DNA from: Baffinella frigidus
Lineage: Eukaryota; Cryptophyceae; Cryptomonadales; Baffinellaceae
Length of the DNA: 24,356 nucleotides
Direction of reading: 5' to 3'
NCBI GenBank assembly: GCA_026770585.1
Contig: MU646500.1
Coordinates: 427,923-452,278, forward strand
Made by a program: the position numbers and the translations under genes. Shown piece by piece: positions 6,910 to 15,700 of the stretch; the stretch's first letter is position 1; the number at the start of each line of letters is the position of its first letter. The notes below the pieces were generated by a model. That model was not told where the DNA came from. It did no database searches and saw only the letters and a list, made by a program, of their open reading frames with translations.

Positions 6910-9900
6910 ATGTCGACCGCCAAGGTCCGCACCCCACCACACGCCCCCCGGTTCTCGTGCCTGCCTTCAGTCCTCGACGGGTGCGCCCGCGGCAGGGGCG
7001 GGGTTGAGCTCAGTCGCGCGGCAGAAACTTCTGACGGGATTTTAGAAGATCCGCCCGTCGGTCAGAGTTCCTCGTCTACTGTTCGGCCTGATTCGGGTGC
7101 CCGCATGGACAGAAAATCACGGGCGGGAAACTAGTGAAGTACGTCAAGGCGATGCACAAGGATATCTCGCTGCCCATCGAGGAGTGGGTAGACAAGAAGG
7201 TCCGTGCCGCATCACCCCTGCGTTGATAGGGTGACCTTGCGAGGTAGCGTACGGTGCTGGCCTGCGGTAGTTTGGCATTGCTTCTGGAACACACGTGTAA
7301 ATTCTTCCTGCAGAACGCATCACGCCCCCATCCTAGACTCCTGCTCGGGTCGGTTGACAATTAGAGGAGTTCCTTGAACGAAGCCTGCCCGGATTAGAAA
7401 TATCCTGATATCGTTCCTGGTTAAGTCTACAGCCGTGCCTCTCCCAGCACCGCGCAGACAGGGCGACGTTTCGAAAATCGGGTAGTTAGCACGAGGGTTG
7501 GCGGCGCACAGTCCGCGGGTTCCTGGATTCTCCACTGCAGGGATTCCGAACCCGGCTCACCCCTGCCAGCCTCGACACCGCCACGCAAGAGGGCGCGAGG
7601 GAGGAATCGGATCCTTTTTCGTCAGATCTGACGAAAGTCACTCTAGAATCCTTCGTGTTTCCGCTGAAAGATGTCACACGTGGATGTTCGAGCCCTCTGG
7701 CGTGGCGCGGGGAGAGAGGCTTGGATATCGTGCAGCGACAGGACCCCACCAGCAACCCGTCGCAGTTTATCCCGGATCCTTGCAAGGATTCGGAATTGTA
7801 GTTTTTTTTCAAATTCATTCCTTTGAATTTACCGTAGGAAACCCTAGAGACCTACGAATTGCTGACACGAGATACCAATGAGATCTCATTGATTTGTACC
7901 AATATCCGAAAGATTTCAAGACCCGGGATACGCTGCGACGGGTTGCTGGTGGCACTGCCGCAACAGTACCAAAAAAATCACCATAGCGGAGGGCAGCATT
8001 CATCAAGAAGATTGTGCATGTCCTGAAGGCGCCAACCCTGAAGCCTCATGAGTGCGCAGTCAAACAGGCGCCAGCCCGACTGGTAGTACGAGGACCAAAC
8101 CGATCCAGGAATTTGCGCGCCGCGAGGGCTGGTGGCAGCCTCTTTTCAAACAGGCGCATTCGCACTCGCGCATCCGCCTGCCCAGGGTCTGCTTCGCCTT
8201 GTTGCTCAGAGCTAGAAGGCCAGACCAGAATAGATAAAACGGAAGTGTGCACTCGCACGCCCCCACATCTGTCTTGGGCTGTCTTGGGAACAGCATGGGA
8301 AGCTGCTGCTGTGACGACAGACTCTAGCTCTGTCTCGGTCTATGTGGGCGGCTCACCAGTTTGGTCAGCCCGGGCTCGTCGTCGCTCCAAAGCTGACGGC
8401 TTTGTACTGCAGACCCAGCATGCCAACTTAAGAATAGTCGGCCAACCCGAGTGAGGCAGAGCTAGGCCTTCGTTCTTTCTCTGAGCGCGACCCACCCAAA
8501 AGGCTGCAGGGACCATTTTGGACCGGAATTGGAGCCGTTTCTTCAATTTGTGTTGCACATTGGTCACGTTACGCACGGATATCAGGGCTGAGTGGGCACG
8601 GTAGAGCCTTTTGAACGGATGCGTGTCCGAACCCGCACGTCTCGTCCCACCTGTCCACCTGGCGTACAGCGGTCGTATTTCACAATTTATTGAACCTCGT
8701 TTTTTTTTCCGAGCAGATCCAGGGCGATTTGGCCAAGATCGCGAAATTCCTCGCCGACTTGCAGGTACCTGAAACCGAAAAAAACCTGCACCCCCACACC
8801 CGTCACCCCAAATCCCAAACCCCAAACCCCACACCCCACACCCCACACCCCACACCCCACCCCCCCAAACCAAACCCGAAACCCGAAACCTCAACCCCTC
8901 AACCCCCAAACCAACCCCGACACCCGACACCCGAACCCAGCCTGGAGAGGAGAAGGGAAATCACTCAGCCCTGGGTTTGCGTGGAACCCCGAACCCTAAA
9001 CCCCAAACCCTAAACCCCAACCCCTCAACCCCACACCAAACCCGACACCCGAAATCAGCCTGGGGAGGACAAGGGCAAGCCGATCCCGCAACAAAAACTC
9101 TGCGTCATGGTAACTCCCCCCCACTCGAGCCTGGAAGAGGGAGTATTTTAAAAGTGGGGTTGTTTGAATTTGTACCAGTCACGGGCACTTTGGACACGTT
9201 CTGCGGGATATCTCGCAGTAACGTAACCAACTGCGGATATGTGTGTGAAAATTACTACACATCGCCCCACTTGTACAGGAAGCCCGATTTTAAAATACTC
9301 GCCTTTGTAGCCTCGAGTGGCCGTTCCGGAATTCATCTCGAAGTATCAATTAATTAAAGTCTTTGCTGCCAACGAAATTTACTACACAAATGCTTTACTA
9401 TTACTGGTATGATCCAATTGTGTGGTAATTTTCTTTGGAAGAAAGGCTTTGCTTAATTAGTTATCTAGATTGGAATGGAAGCTCAAGGTTCGTAAACAAC
9501 GTGTAGAAGGCACACGGCCGCTGCTAGGTCCTGCTCAGACACAGCCTCGGTGGGCGCGCATACATGGCGGCCGTTTTGGTAGTATTACAGGTCTCTCTCT
9601 AACGCTGGCGCACCTGGGAGTCTAATGAAGAGTGATCTGATTTCAAATGTTTTGATGCTATCCTGATGTTTTGGCTAGTTCCAGGCTTCCGCGGTGCTCA
9701 TCTTTCGGTGTTAATCAGTGCCTTCGTTGCTACTAATCCTTCCCGGGTCAAGTTATCGTTCACCGAAAAACACCTGCCGGGGTTAGTCAACAGTCGTGGG
9801 GTCTACTCCACTTATCAGCCACCGTTGCCCTTTTCACCCAGATTTCCGGGCGAGATTTGCTGACTTTTGGCGTGTTTCCTGGGTGAGAATCGGTGCCTGC

Positions 9901-10946
9901 TAAGTGGCCGCTGACGCATTTTTTGTTCCGCAGCTGAAATTGACGCCGTCTGCCACCAAATGCTCCTGGCAGCTGCTCCTGTAAGACCCGACCCGGAAAC
10001 CATGAACCCTAAAATCTGAACCCTGAACCCTGAACCCTGAACCCTGAACCCTGAACCCTGAACCCTGAACCCTGAACCTAAACCCCAAACCCTAAACCCT
10101 TAACCCTAAATTCTTAACCCTACACCCCAAGCCCTAAGCCCTAAGCCCTAAACTCTAAACCCTGAACCCCAAACCCTCAACCCCAAACCTTGAACCCTGA
10201 ACCCTCAACCCTACAACCTAAACCCCAAACACCAAACCCTAAACCCGCGCTCACCCTGCCTCCCAGACTTTACCCCCCACTGAGAGATAATTGTATTGCT
10301 ATCGACACGGCCGCCATGTATGCACCCCGACGGAGGCTCTGCCAGCGCAGGGCATATCCCTTAAGTGGCGAGTAGGCCCATACGCCCTGCCGTAGGGCCC
10401 TAGGACCTGCCTAGGGACCTCTTGGCCGTCAAATTTGACGGCCTCGCCACTTAAGGGATAGCGAGGTGATGTGCACTCTACACGTTGCGTTTTTGGTGGA
10501 GGCGATAGCCGAATCCGGCTATTTGTCGTTGGGAGAATTTCGGTAGCATCCCGTGATTTCTCTCCCGAAGTGGCCGATTCGTGGTGCAAATAATGGAAAG
10601 ACTCTGTTTCGCCAGCTGAACGCTAGGCTCTTGCGCTAGGCTCTTGCATGAACCCTGCACCCTGAATCCTGAACCCTCAACCCTAAACCCTGGATCCTGA
10701 ACCCTAAACCCTAAACCCTAAACACCCTACACCCTACACCCTACACCCTAAACCCTGCACCCTAAACCCTGAACCCTAAACCCTGGACCCTATACCCTAA
10801 ACCCTAAACCCTAAACCCTAAACCCTAAACCCTAAACCCGAAACCCTGAACCTTCAACCAGGGAGGCGGTGGAGGCGAACCTGGACCCGCACGTCGACAC
10901 TGCCGAAAGCGTCCTCGCCATCCTCAAGGAGCAGGACACTTCCTAG
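6910..10946 (+). CDS. Six-exon gene, predicted 110-residue protein of unknown function
   Basis: Proposed exons: 6910-6924, 7113-7199, 8717-8764, 9059-9109, 9934-9980 and 10862-10946. They sum to 333 nt, with a TAG at 10944. The phases agree at every junction. Exon 2 encodes KITGGKLVKYVKAMHKDISL then PIEEWVDKK, exon 3 IQGDLAKIAKFLADLQ, exon 4 PGEDKGKPIPQQKLCVM, and exon 6 EAVEANLDPHVDTAESVLAI then LKEQDTS. Donors are GTCCGC, GTCCGT, GTACCT, GTAACT and GTAAGA; acceptors end in AG. Exons 2, 3 and 6 look like real helical, charged coding sequence. Exon 1 is the weakest. Exons 4 and 5 also have an attractive alternative frame (TKTLRHAEIDAVCHQMLLAA) that would need an unseen exon upstream. Introns 3, 5 and part of 4 are C-rich CCCTAAA-like repeats. 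I do not recognise the family. Confidence 0.55.
7200..7578 (+). other. First half of intron 2 of the six-exon gene
   Basis: No exon or repeat recognised. The intron continues to 8716 and is largely occupied by the inserted inverted-repeat elements listed below. Confidence 0.35.
7579..7707. mobile_element. Hairpin MITE-like element with perfect central palindrome
   Basis: The ends CCGCCACGCAAGAGGGCGCGA and TCGAGCCCTCTGGCGTGGCG are imperfect inverted repeats. The interior contains a perfect 20-bp palindrome, TTTCGTCAGATCTGACGAAA (7617-7636). No coding capacity. Confidence 0.5.
7746..7952. mobile_element. MITE-like element with 40-bp terminal inverted repeats
   Basis: The left end CCACCAGCAACCCGTCGCAG, then TTTATCCCGGATCC, pairs with the right end GGGATACGCTGCGACGGGTT, then GCTGGTGG. 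The interior has the palindrome CAATGAGATCTCATTG (7877-7892) and TTCAAATTCATTCCTTTGAA. Inserted in intron 2 of the six-exon gene. Confidence 0.7.
8323..8465. mobile_element. MITE-like element, CTAGCTCTG family, copy 2 (inverted)
   Basis: Reverse complement of 2331-2469 with moderate divergence. Shared blocks include GTCAGCCCGGGCT, CGCTCCAAAGCTGACGGCTT and CCAACCCGAGTGAGGCAGAG. Inserted in intron 2 of the six-exon gene. Confidence 0.7.
8795..9050 (+). repeat. Telomere-like C-rich intron repeat (CCCCAAAC/CCCCACA/CCCTAAA)
   Basis: Nearly all of intron 3 (8765-9058). The sub-block 8824-8862 is a CCCCACA heptamer array; others are CCCCAAA and CCCTAAA. It is interrupted by a duplicate of the start of exon 4. 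Confidence 0.8.
8941..8980 (+). pseudogene. Truncated duplicate of exon 4 of the six-exon gene
   Basis: CCCAG|CCTGGAGAGGAGAAGGGAAA repeats the acceptor and first codons of exon 4 (TCAG|CCTGGGGAGGACAAGGGCAA at 9059), giving PGEEKG against PGEDKG, then diverges. It is followed by CCCTAAA repeat. Confidence 0.6.
9110..9807 (+). other. Intron 4 of the six-exon gene, with an inverted copy of a dispersed repeat
   Basis: AT-richer sequence without a credible exon. 9500-9565 is an inverted copy of the repeat at 3947 (CAACGTGTAG, then GACACAGCCTCGGTGGGCGC, then GCATACATGGCGGCC). 9375-9431 forms a weak hairpin (AAATTTACTACACAA and TTGTGTGGTAATTT). Confidence 0.45.
9808..9907. mobile_element. MITE-like hairpin, CCACTTAGCAG family, copy 1
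   Basis: CCACTTATCAGCCACCGTTG...TTCACCCA pairs with TGGGTGAGAATCGGTGCCTG, then CTAAGTGG. The same ends occur at 21493-21636. It sits just upstream of the acceptor of exon 5 (9934). Confidence 0.65.
9996..10250 (+). repeat. Telomere-like array, CCCTGAA then CCCTAAA variants
   Basis: 10017-10078 is a nearly pure run of CCCTGAA heptamers. The rest mixes CCCTAAA, CCCTAAG and CCCAAA. It lies in intron 5. Confidence 0.85.
10304..10495 (+). repeat. Dispersed repeat, GTATGCACCCCGACCGAGG family, copy interrupted by a MITE
   Basis: GACACGGCCGCCATGTATGC, ACCCCGACGGAGGCTCTGCC, then after a MITE GTGATGTGCACTCTACACGT. This matches 3947-4034, with the MITE nested at 10355-10460. Confidence 0.6.
10355..10460. 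mobile_element. Nested MITE with 18-bp perfect TIRs
   Basis: TATCCCTTAAGTGGCGAG at 10355-10372 is the exact inverse of CTCGCCACTTAAGGGATA at 10443-10460. The interior is also palindromic (GCCGTAGGGCCCTAGG, then GGCCGTCAAATTTGACGGCC at 10424-10443). Located in intron 5. Confidence 0.75.
10648..10859 (+). repeat. Telomere-like CCCTAAA/CCCTGAA/CCCTACA array
   Basis: Heptamer array up to the acceptor of exon 6. 10722-10752 is a CCCTACA sub-block and 10792-10842 a near-pure CCCTAAA block. Confidence 0.85.
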
Positions 10947-10950
10947 GTGT

Positions 10951-11195
10951 CTCCGTCCCGAGGCGGGCCTATCCGTCCTGAGGTGGGCCTGTCTGTCCCG
11001 AGGCGGGCCTGTCTGTCCTGAGGTGGGCCTGTGCGCCTCGGCACGACTAGGCCTCTCTGTCTAGTACAGAGGCGCCTAGTCGCCTCACGACTCGGCGCCT
11101 CTGTTCTGAGGCGGGCCTATCTGTCCCGAGGCGGGCCTGTCTGTCCCGAGGCGGGCCTGTCTGTCCAGAGGCGGGCCTAACTGTCCCGAGGTGAG
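10951..11195. repeat. 20-bp GC-rich minisatellite with a central hairpin
   Basis: About nine copies of CTGTCCCGAGGCGGGCCTGT-like units, four on each side and one degenerate. They surround the stem-loop CGACTAGGCCTCTCTGT (11044) and ACAGAGGCGCCTAGTCG (to 11082). It starts directly after the stop codon at 10946. Related units are near 1341 and 11725-11810. Confidence 0.8.
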
Positions 11196-11356
11196 TGCGC
11201 CTCGGCACATCTCTCGGCATCTTCTCTCGTGAGTCCAGCGTGAGGTGTTGTGTCCGAACCGGTCGTGACCTCGGACACGACCCCCATTGGCACCCTTTTC
11301 GGTTCGCACAAATGTACGAGCGGAGAGTGTGTCACAAAAGTGACGGCTGCAGCCGT

Positions 11357-11387
11357 GGAGGTACCAACTTTGAAAGTTGGTACCTCC
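11357..11387. repeat. Perfect 15-bp-arm palindrome
   Basis: GGAGGTACCAACTTT at 11357-11371, one base, then its exact inverse AAAGTTGGTACCTCC at 11373-11387. It lies within a partial duplication: GTGTGTCACAAAAGTGACGG (11317) resembles TTGTGTCGCAAAGGTGACGG (11487). Confidence 0.75.
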
Positions 11388-11601
11388 TCTTAGAGTGCGA
11401 TAACCTCTGTGGGAGGCGTTGGTACGTTGCCGCCGTGTCAGTATCAAATAAAGTGCGGCCGTTTCCAACTACAAGTGCGTTCGTACATTGTGTCGCAAAG
11501 GTGACGGCCCTTCCTGTCTCTGATGCCCTTCGTCAACAACGGCATTGCACTGCACACGGTGTGCGGTTATCTAAGCAGTCTTTATTTTGAAGATTCACTT
11601 C

Positions 11602-11695
11602 ATCTCGAATACAAGAGCCCCCCCTCCAGATCCACCTCAGGGTCCTAAAGACAGCTGTAGGCTCGGAACGGGGGGCGGGTTCATGTATTCGAGAT
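11602..11695. mobile_element. Small MITE-like hairpin
   Basis: ATCTCGAATACAAGAGCCCC at the left pairs with GGGCGGGTTCATGTATTCGA, then GAT, at the right. The arms are GC-rich and the interior is short. Confidence 0.55.
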
Positions 11696-11699
11696 TCCC

Positions 11700-12075
11700 T
11701 TGTAGCTAGGCGCACGACGCACCCGCCTCGGGAGCACGGGCGAGTTCTGAGGCGCACCTCAGGATAGGCCCGCCTCCGGGCGTCCTGCAGCCCGCCTCGG
11801 GGCAAGAGGCCCGTCCTACACTCCGTTCTCACCTCCCTCTCTCTCCCTCTCCCTCTCTCACCCTCTCCCTCTCTCTCTCTCTCACTCCGTCCCCACAACG
11901 CGCCCTGCCCGGGCGTCCCCGCGTCGACTATGTCTACTCTCTAAGTTGTCCTAATGACTCTACACGCTCCCCGCTACACGCTCCCCAGGTCACAGCCCCC
12001 CCCCCTACTTATTCTACACGCTCCCCACGTCTTACTTTACACGCTCCCCAAAGTCACAGCCCCCACCCCCCTACG
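11700..12075. other. Intergenic: GC-rich duplicated motifs, CT tract, CTACACGCTCCCC repeats
   Basis: No gene seen. 11835-11885 is a CT-rich simple repeat. 11959-12052 has four CTACACGCTCCCC-like units, and GTCACAGCCCCC occurs twice. This is between the stop of the plus-strand gene and the last recognisable exons of the minus-strand WD40 gene. Confidence 0.5.
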
Positions 12076-12760
12076 CCTAGGGGTCTGGGCGGATCGTGTC
12101 CTATGTCGTGTCCCTGTGTCTTGCCTCGGGGAATGGACACGAGCACGGACACGGTGCTTTGGATGGACGCACACCCGTGTGGATACCCGGCCAGAAAGCA
12201 AGGGCATTTGCAGGTAGGTTGCGAAACTCCTACGGAGTGGGGAACTCCGACGTAGTCACCCCAACCTACCCACATCGTTGCTGCGCCGGATGACAAGAGG
12301 CTTCCTGAGGCTGTGAGGACCGGGTCCTGGACGGGCCCGCCTCGGGAGAAAAGGGCTCCAAGGATGCCGTTCAGGTCCCTCACAGAGGCAGTGCCCCCAA
12401 GGAATCCGGGCTCGGCAGTGGGTAAATTGGGAAGCTCCAACTGGGTGGGGAACTCTGACATAGTCACCCCACCCACTTGGATTTCCCAACCTACCCACAA
12501 CCGACGACCGCAGTGGCCCGAGGGATCCAGGGTCGGGATCATCCAGGCTGCACGCACTCCTCGAAGGTCGCGAGACACGAGAACGGACAAGGCGCCGTTG
12601 GACGGAATCAGGGCTCGGCAGTAGCCCGGATCCCAAGTGATGCAGGGTCGGGCCATCCGGGTTGAACGAGACCTCCTGAACCATTGCCTCGAGGACAGTG
12701 TCGAGTGCCTCCCGGGACGCCCTCGAGGCTTTGGTTGAGGAGACGTGACGATCATGGGGG
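12076..12760 (-). pseudogene. Downstream part of the WD40 gene: degenerate tandem WD-exon copies, not resolved
   Basis: Several GC-rich blocks resemble WD exons on the minus strand but could not be joined. VQEVSFNPDGPTL is at about 12640-12685. TASGSLLSSGAATMW is at about 12272-12315 and ends in TGG|GTAGGT, and RRLW|GTAGGT at about 12490 has the same donor. Two or three blocks contain VLVSRDLRG- or VLVSIPRG-like stretches (12565 and 12130). GAACTCCGACGTAGTCACCC (12241) and GAACTCTGACATAGTCACCC (12449) are one duplication. The functional 3' end of the gene is probably among these copies, but which are live cannot be told. Confidence 0.4.
12643..12737 (-). pseudogene. Diverged duplicate of exon 12767-12823
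   Basis: AAGCCTCGAGGGCGTCCC and GTTCAACCCGGATG correspond to AGCCTAGAGGGACACC and GTTCAACCCCCATG of the functional exon. A third, weaker copy is near 12535-12575 (CCTGGATGATCCCGACC). Spacing is about 105 bp. Confidence 0.45.
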
Positions 12761-12766
12761 TTGAAC

Positions 12767-15700
12767 GATTTCCTGGATGGTTGCGAGAGCGGAGACGCGC
12801 CCCTGGTGTCCCTCTAGGCTCTTCTGTTGCCGGTTTCCGACGGTCAGGGTTTGGGCATTCGGGGTTCAGGTTTTGGGTTTTGGGATGCGAGAGTCGGGGT
12901 TCAGGTTTCGATTTTCGGTTTTCGGGTTGGGGGGTTTCACGTGTGCGGGTCTCAGGTTTCATTTATTTTCTCGGGTTTTGGGTTTCGGGTTTCGGGTTTC
13001 GTGTTTCGGGTTTCGGGATTCGGCATTCGAGTTTCGGACTTTTTCGGGGATTTGTTTGGGGGGTGGGGGCATACCAGGATGGCGAGGTTGTCCGCACTGA
13101 GGACTACCAGGCCTGCCCCGGTCATCGTCGCCGCTACGATCGCACGCCCCCTGCATTAGGGTTCAGGGCTCAGGGTTCAGGGTTGAGGGTTGCTGCTACG
13201 ATCGTACGCCCTCTGGATTAGGGTTCAAGGTTCTGGGTATAGGGTTTGGGGTTCTGGGTATAGGGTTTGGGGTTCTGGGTATAGGGTTTGGGGTTCTGGG
13301 TATAGGGTTTGGGGTTCTGGGTANNNNNNNNNNNNNNNNNNNNNNNNNNNNNNNNNNNNNNNNNNNNNNNNNNNNNNNNNNNNNNNNNNNNNNNNNNNNN
13401 NNNNNNNNNNNNNNNNNNNNNNNNNNNNNNNNNNNNNNNNNNNNNNNNNNNNNNNNNNNNNNNNNNNNNNNNNNNNNNNNNNNNNNNNNNNNNNNNNNNN
13501 NNNNNNNNNNNNNNNNNNNNNNNNNNNNNNNNNNNNNNNNNNNNNNNNNNNNNNNNNNNNNNNNNNNNNNNNNNNNNNNNNNNNNNNNNNNNNNNNNNNN
13601 NNNNNNNNNNNNNNNNNNNNNNNNNNNNNNNNNNNNNNNNNNNNNNNNNNNNNNNNNNNNNNNNNNNNNNNNNNNNNNNNNNNNNNNNNNNNNNNNNNNN
13701 NNNNNNNNGGGTTTGGGGTTCTGGGTATAGGGTTTGGGGTTCTGGGTATAGGGTTTGGGGTTCTGGGTATAGGGTTTGGGGTTCTGGGTATAGGGTTTGG
13801 GGTCATGGCTGCTTCTACGACGGCACGTCCCCTGAAGGGTTTGGGGTGAACGGTTTAGAAGTTGTGAGAGGGGGTGGAGGGGGGGAGGGTTCAGGGTTTA
13901 GGGTTTGGGGTTTGAGGTTTGGGGTTTAGTGTTTAGGTGACGCACGCCCTCTGCAGCGGGGTTGAGGGTTTGGGTTTAGGGTATAGGGTTTCTCAAACGA
14001 ATGCCCTACCCAACGGCCCTGCGTGGAAACACCAACGCTTAGTGTTTCGGGGTGCGGTTTATCGTTTCGGGTTTTGGGTTTCGGGTTTCGGGTTGTGGGT
14101 TTCGGGTTTCGGTTTTCGGGCTTAGAATTCATGGTTCCCCAAAGTTGTGGTTTCGGTTTCGGGCTCAAGGTTCCCCAAAGTTGGGTTGCGAGGAACCACC
14201 GGAGTGCCCACACGACGCCCTGCTCCCCCTCCACACGGGGTGGTTCGGGTTACGGTGTATGGTTTTAAGGTTGTAAGGTTTTGAGTTTTGGGTTTAGGAT
14301 TTCGGGATAAGGGTTTAGGATTTGCCCCTCCGACCCGAGTGGTTCGGGGAATTACCCGAGGGCCCACGCGATGGCCTGCCCCCCCTCGAGCCCCTGCACG
14401 CGCCGCACTGGGAGGGTCCGCTCTGCTGCGAACGAAAAGATTTGTCAATCGCCTGCTACGAACGAGCCGACGAGCCACGCAGAGAAAAGTCAACACCTGC
14501 GAATGATGATCTCCGCGATTAACCTAGGCGACGGGATGCAACCCCTCGAGCCCCTGCATGAGTCAAACTGGGAGGGTCCGCTCTGCTGCGAACCAGCCAT
14601 ACAATAGTCAACCGCGATCAGCGCGAAAAATATGCAACATCTGCAAACGATCTCTGTGATTAGTCAACCGTGATGCTGCGAACGAGCCGCGCCGCGAATC
14701 CCCCACTCCCTTGTCCAAACGATCGTGGAGTCCCACGAAACCACGGGCGCGGCGCACCGGCGTCGGGCGAGTGGACGCGCCCGGCCACTGCGCGAGCTTC
14801 CACACCAGCGTGTCGGTATCCCCGACGGAGAGCAGACTCTTTCTCGCTCGCGCCTTTCTGGTACCAAAACCTCTGATAAAACCAGGAAATGGCTCCAAAC
14901 TCTTTCTCGTTTCCCTGATATTTGAGGCTGATATCCTGTCCAGCGAGCCTGAAGTGGTTGCGTACCGGCGTCGGGCGAGGGGGCGGCGGACGCGCCCGGC
15001 CACTGGGCGGGCGTCCAGACCAGCGTGTCGGCATCCCCGACGGACAGGAGTTTCGCGCCGTCTGGGGAGTACCTGCGACGGCAGTGAGGATGGCGTGAGA
15101 TCAGGCATGGTCAGGCGCAATAAACATTGTCTCTGTTGCTGAAATGTTGACGATGCTATCCCCTGTGTATATATGGCGCAGGCGTGCAGTCGAGCGTGTC
15201 CCTGAATATGTGGGGCTATCTCCTCAATGAATGGCGCGGGCGTCCACACGAGCGTGTCCGCGTCGCCGACGGAGAGGACTTTCGAACCGTCTGGGGAGTG
15301 TCTACGGGGGGGGGGGGGAGAATCAATCACAACGGTTGCTGACATGTAGACGGCCCTCGATGCAAACGGCGCTCCCGCCTTCATAAACGCCCCCCCCCCT
15401 CCCCAATAAACGGCGCCCGTGCAACCCTAACCCCTGAACCCCAACCCCTAAACACTAAACACTGAACACGCAACGCTCAGTGATCAACGATGAACACTGA
15501 ACGCTAGACCCATCGATACCGGATGCTCCAGACCCGCCCGTGGTGTCCGGGCGCCTGGCAGCTGCTCGCCGCCGCACCGACCTAAACCCTCTCCGTGTGA
15601 CCCAGACCCTAACACCTAAACCCTCATCCCTGAACCCTATCCCCACACCCGAACCCTCAACTCCTCAACCCCACTCCCTTACCTTCGGAACTCTCACCCA

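Noticed and set aside
9059-10946. Cytidine/adenosine deaminase from the LRHAEIDAV stretch
   Set aside because: The frame does not join in phase to the preceding exon, and no PCxxC motif follows before the stop at 10944.
10951-11195. CRISPR array
   Set aside because: Contiguous 20-bp tandem units with no unique spacers, in a eukaryotic context; a minisatellite.
12054-12962. A single 302-residue minus-strand protein
   Set aside because: Its first part reads through TTTCGGG intron repeat (KPETRTRETPQPE), and it crosses the splice sites of exon 12823-12767 in another frame.
12745-14268. Long open frames reading GFRVSGF or GSGYRVW repeats
   Set aside because: They are translations of GGGTTTC heptamers and 21-bp units in introns. 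A unit length divisible by 3, or lack of stops in the repeat, keeps the frames open by chance.
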